A stretch of DNA of 9,550 bases, from contig DUWJ01000059.1 in the NCBI GenBank assembly GCA_012842765.1, positions 1 through 9,550 on the forward strand, written 5' to 3'. This document shows, one piece after another, positions 7,101 to 9,550 of this stretch. This stretch comes from Bacillota bacterium (GTDB lineage: Bacteria > Bacillota > DTU025). A program made the position numbers and the translations under genes. Every line of letters starts with the position of its first letter. Position 1 is the stretch's first letter. The notes below the pieces were generated by a model. That model was not told where the DNA came from. It saw only the letters and a program-made list of their open reading frames with translations, and did no database searches.

Positions 7101-7393
7101 ACGCATTAGCATAGATTACTCAAAATCCATCTCTCTGGACTATTTGATCAAAGCAGTGATTCCTTCTGCACAACTCCCCGCACTGCTCGTATTTCAATCG
7201 TCCTAGCTCAGCCGATTCTCCAAAGCCAGCGTGGTATGAGAAGAAAGATCAATGTCGAGTCTCTGCGTGAATTTGTACTTGGCCAATTTCGGTATCCTCA
7301 ATTACCTGCTACCTGGTTCAAGTAGCAACACTCTTTGATGGAGCTATTCTTGCGTGTAGCTGACGTTCTTGGCTTACGTTCGTGATAATGCCC
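7101..7393. other. Non-coding gap between C69 copies 2 and 3
   Basis: No convincing gene is present. A 29-codon ORF at 7236-7325 (starting MRRKINVESLREF) has no good ribosome binding site and no recognised family. A reading frame running to 7206 is an out-of-frame continuation over the end of copy 2. A GGTTCAAGTAG string near 7317 resembles a tRNA T-loop, but no T-stem, anticodon arm or acceptor arm surrounds it. The stretch may hold the regulatory region of copy 3 or the remains of a lost gene. Confidence 0.4.
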
Positions 7394-7421
7394 TTGACAT
7401 ACTGCTTTCAAGCGGCATACA
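7394..7421 (+). promoter_or_regulatory. Candidate sigma-70/SigA promoter for C69 copy 3
   Basis: Perfect -35 TTGACA at 7394-7399, then a 16-base spacer and a weak -10 CATACA at 7416-7421, which keeps the central ATA of TATAAT. Transcription would begin near 7428 and give a leader of about 35 bases carrying the AAGGAGG site at 7447-7453. The position downstream of the 19-bp stem-loop and directly before copy 3 supports separate transcription of that gene. Confidence 0.4.
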
Positions 7422-7462
7422 GAGTGTTCAATCGAATATTATCGATAAGGAGGAATACCAAG

Positions 7463-9106
7463 GTGCCTAGAAAGAGCCGTTTTGTCATAGTTGCCGTAGT
7501 GGCCATGATTACTCTGCTTTCAGCAGGTGTATTGGCATGTACGTCCATACTAGTAACACCAGATGCATCAGTGGACGGATCCGCAACAGTCACCCACACT
7601 GCCGACTGCGGATCCTGTGCGTTCGAGATCGAGAAGATTCCCGCCAAGGACTGGGAACCTGGAACCATGGTTGAGGTGCCATACCTGCCGCAAGGAACAG
7701 GTGGACGAAGAATCAGCGAGGCTTCGTACTCTACAGGCAAGATGATTCCCCAGGTAGAGCACACCTATGGGTACATTAAAGGCCTATTTGGCATGATCAA
7801 CGAGCATCAGGTGGGCATCGGCGAGACTACTATAGGCGGGCGCGCTGAGTTTCGCAATCAGAATGGCTACTTTGACATTACGAACCTGTCGATGCTGGCG
7901 TTGGAGCGTGGCGCTACAGCCCGCGAAGCCATTCAAGTAATGGGAGATCTGGCGGTCCAGTACGGCTACAAGGATAGCGGTGAAGAGTTGTCAGTCTCAG
8001 ACCCCTATGAATGCTGGGTCTTTGAGATTGTTGGTCCTGGCCCCTTGTGGGAAGTGGGAGATCCCGAGCCTGGTGCTTACTGGGTGGCAGCTCGGGTGCC
8101 CGATGGGCACATAGCGGTATCGTCGAACTCGTCCGTGATCACTGAGATCGACTTTGACGATCCTGAGAACTTCATGGTAGGCCCAGGTATCCGCGAGTTT
8201 GCCGAGGAAAAGGGTTGGTGGAATCCGAATTCAGGCAAAGCGCTCAACTGGCGCTGGGATTTCTGTGACAAGGTGCGTACCGACTATAGCTACCGCCGCA
8301 TTGCGCGGATCTTCAACAGGGTGAGCCCTGGAGCAGGCATCACTGAGGAAGATCCGCCCTTCTCCATCAAACCAACGGAGAAGCTTTCCATGGCTGATAT
8401 CGCAGATCTCCACCGGGATCATTATGAAGGAAGCGAGTTTGACCAGACCACTAGCATCACAGCAGGGCCCTTTGCCAACCCAAGACGTTACCCAGGCTGG
8501 AACTTCAGGGTTGGAAGCGATGCGTATTCCTGGAACCGCACGATATCCGCCATTGGCTGTGAATACGTCATCATGACCCAGTCACGTTCATGGCTTCCCA
8601 ACGAGATAGGCGGAGTGCTGTGGTATGGCCCAGCCGTCCCAGCCACAACGTGTTTTGTGCCTATTTATGCGTCCGTTTCACAAGTCCCAGCTACGTTAAA
8701 CGAGGATGCAGGTTCCCATATGGAATTCACTCGAAAGTCACTGTGGTGGGCCATTTCCACCGTAAACACCTTGGCTGATCTGAGATGGAAGGATATGATC
8801 GTTGACATCAACGCTATGCAGGACAGATACGAGGGTGGAGCCATGAGGGAACAGAAGGCCATCGACAGAGCCGCGCTCGAGTTCTACGACAATGACCCCG
8901 AAGTAATGGTGGAGTTCCTCACCAGATACTGCACTAACAACGCCAATACTGTGCGCGATGCATGGTGGGAGTTCCTTGACACTCTTTTTTGGAAGTATAA
9001 CGCTGGATTTGTTAATGATGGGAATAGGATCACCTCTCCGGGGTATCCAGCAGAATGGCTTGAGAGGGTAATCGAACTAGATGAGCCTGACCACTACAAA
9101 AGATAA
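7463..9106 (+). CDS. Secreted C69-family (PepD-type) Ntn peptidase, copy 3
   Basis: A 547-residue preprotein. The start is GTG at 7463, set by AAGGAGG at 7447-7453 nine bases upstream; it gives a compact signal peptide (basic PRKSR, hydrophobic core, ending VLA, residues 1-25) directly before Cys26, the predicted nucleophile. An in-frame ATG at 7382 would add 27 residues with no ribosome binding site. Motifs: CTSILVTPDASVDGS (26-40), HTADCGSC (45-52), INEHQVGIGETT with Asn113 and Glu114, GEELSVSDPYECWVFEI and SSNSSVI with Asn222. The C terminus ends IELDEPDHYKR, as in copy 2. Differences from copy 2 near the active site are Ala in place of Cys at mature position 22 and new Cys at mature positions 24 and 27. 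Unlike copies 1 and 2, this gene has a long upstream gap (416 bases) and its own candidate promoter, so it may be expressed under different conditions. Confidence 0.88.
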   Translation: MPRKSRFVIVAVVAMITLLSAGVLACTSILVTPDASVDGSATVTHTADCGSCAFEIEKIPAKDWEPGTMVEVPYLPQGTGGRRISEASYSTGKMIPQVEHTYGYIKGLFGMINEHQVGIGETTIGGRAEFRNQNGYFDITNLSMLALERGATAREAIQVMGDLAVQYGYKDSGEELSVSDPYECWVFEIVGPGPLWEVGDPEPGAYWVAARVPDGHIAVSSNSSVITEIDFDDPENFMVGPGIREFAEEKGWWNPNSGKALNWRWDFCDKVRTDYSYRRIARIFNRVSPGAGITEEDPPFSIKPTEKLSMADIADLHRDHYEGSEFDQTTSITAGPFANPRRYPGWNFRVGSDAYSWNRTISAIGCEYVIMTQSRSWLPNEIGGVLWYGPAVPATTCFVPIYASVSQVPATLNEDAGSHMEFTRKSLWWAISTVNTLADLRWKDMIVDINAMQDRYEGGAMREQKAIDRAALEFYDNDPEVMVEFLTRYCTNNANTVRDAWWEFLDTLFWKYNAGFVNDGNRITSPGYPAEWLERVIELDEPDHYKR

Positions 9107-9379
9107 GTACATGAGACATGGCAAGCTGAGGAAGACACATCTTGTCATGCTCCATTGTGACTCTTACTGCAACTGAGGATACCAGGTCTTCTCTAGCAGA
9201 CCCATGCTATTTGCACACATAAGACTGATTAGTTGCTACGTACAGTTAGTCGTCAAGCGCCGCCGCTGAGATGCCACATTAGCGGTTCTCAGACGGAGGC
9301 GCTTGTTCAAGAGCCGTGCCTTTTGTCAATGGCCATTGAGTGTTTAGTGGGTGCAGACTGGAGCTACGGTGAAGGGAAG
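9107..9379. other. Intergenic region after C69 copy 3
   Basis: No supported gene. It holds a weak hairpin just after the stop (CATGGCAAG at 9117-9125 with CTTGTCATG at 9141-9149, one G-U pair, 15-base loop, no T-tract) and the larger imperfect stem-loop at 9254-9305. A reading frame open from a TTG at 9233 runs through the larger stem-loop and is not credible as a start; only its 3' part, from 9380, has protein-like character. Confidence 0.4.
9254..9305 (+). repeat. Imperfect 17-bp stem-loop downstream of C69 copy 3
   Basis: CAAGCGCC (9254-9261) pairs with GGCGCTTG (9298-9305). After one G/A mismatch, CCG (9263-9265) pairs with CGG (9294-9296). After a one-base bulge (A9293), CTGAGA (9266-9271) pairs with TCTCAG (9287-9292). 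The loop is 15 bases. Pyrimidine-rich GCCTTTTG occurs more than 10 bases further on, too far for a standard terminator. It could be the 3' structure of the copy 3 transcript, a degenerate end of a mobile element (a transposase-like fragment follows), or a structured RNA. Confidence 0.4.
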
Positions 9380-9517
9380 ATGCTTACAATGGCACAGATG
9401 AATTCTGCCAGACAACTGCCTTTCAAGAAAGGCCTATGTTATGCCGGAATCGCAAGGACTACGGGTTTTGAGATGGACGATTTCAATCAACCTCATTCGA
9501 ATAAAGGCGCAGAATAA
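9380..9517 (+). pseudogene. Probable deleted N-terminal remnant of an IS21-family IstA transposase
   Basis: A 45-residue ORF starting at ATG 9380 after a purine-rich GAAGGGA. The text MLTMAQMNSARQLPF and KKGLCYAGIARTTGF resembles the N terminus of IS21-type IstA proteins, where a leading segment is followed by a helix-turn-helix of the form EGxSxxEIARxTG. In intact proteins this continues with a TVRKYI-like recognition helix and then an acidic DFN-type segment. Here the recognition-helix part seems to be missing, so that TTGF runs straight into EMDDFNQP, and a stop comes a few residues later. An intact IstA would be several hundred residues long. This is recognition from memory of the family pattern, not a search result. 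If it is wrong, this is an unassigned short ORF or non-coding sequence. Confidence 0.35.
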
Positions 9518-9550
9518 CATCGGCTCCTGCCCGCATGGCCCGGCGCAACT

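Noticed and set aside
7310..7335. tRNA-like GGTTCAAGTAG
   Set aside because: No 5-bp T-stem closes around it, and no anticodon or acceptor arm can be drawn.
9233..9379. 94-codon ORF from TTG 9233
   Set aside because: The first part runs through a long inverted repeat, has no ribosome binding site and looks random. Only the section from ATG 9380 has a recognisable pattern.

Overview
The window is a single-strand locus. All seven intact genes lie on the + strand, most behind a strong AGGAGG-like ribosome binding site, and together they read as a secreted or membrane peptide-scavenging and uptake locus. Base composition looks close to balanced. The gene content (a DUF6305-type exported protein, a lone TRAP DctM-like permease and several secreted C69 peptidases) suggests an anaerobic, peptide- or amino-acid-fermenting bacterium such as Synergistota or a Clostridia/Limnochordia-like Bacillota. 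That placement is inference and is not settled by the sequence.

Layout: 1-163 is a leader with a 9-bp-arm palindrome. 164-841 encodes an exported DUF6305-like protein. 849-887 is a 12-bp stem-loop. 950-2236 encodes a DctM-like permease whose two halves repeat a PP-x6-LTC pattern. 2250-2402 encodes a 50-residue protein with two predicted membrane segments. 2425-3579 encodes an exported or membrane-anchored AstE/aspartoacylase-like (M14-type) zinc hydrolase. Three tandem paralogues of secreted C69 (PepD-type) Ntn peptidases follow at 3695-5356, 5400-7046 and 7463-9106. The second is followed by a perfect 19-bp stem-loop. The third sits behind a 416-base gap with its own plausible promoter. The right end (9107-9550) carries an imperfect long inverted repeat and what looks like a deleted N-terminal piece of an IS21-type IstA transposase.

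Working model (inference): the C69 enzymes cut peptides outside the membrane, the zinc hydrolase trims or deacylates the products, and the permease imports a resulting small acid or amino-acid derivative. The exported DUF6305 protein and the 50-residue membrane protein occupy the places that a DctP binding protein and a DctQ small subunit would hold in a normal TRAP system. The most interesting points are this unusual transporter set, the small ORF, the fact that signal-peptide removal would directly expose the catalytic Cys of all three C69 proteins, and a series of strong stem-loops that lack U-tracts.
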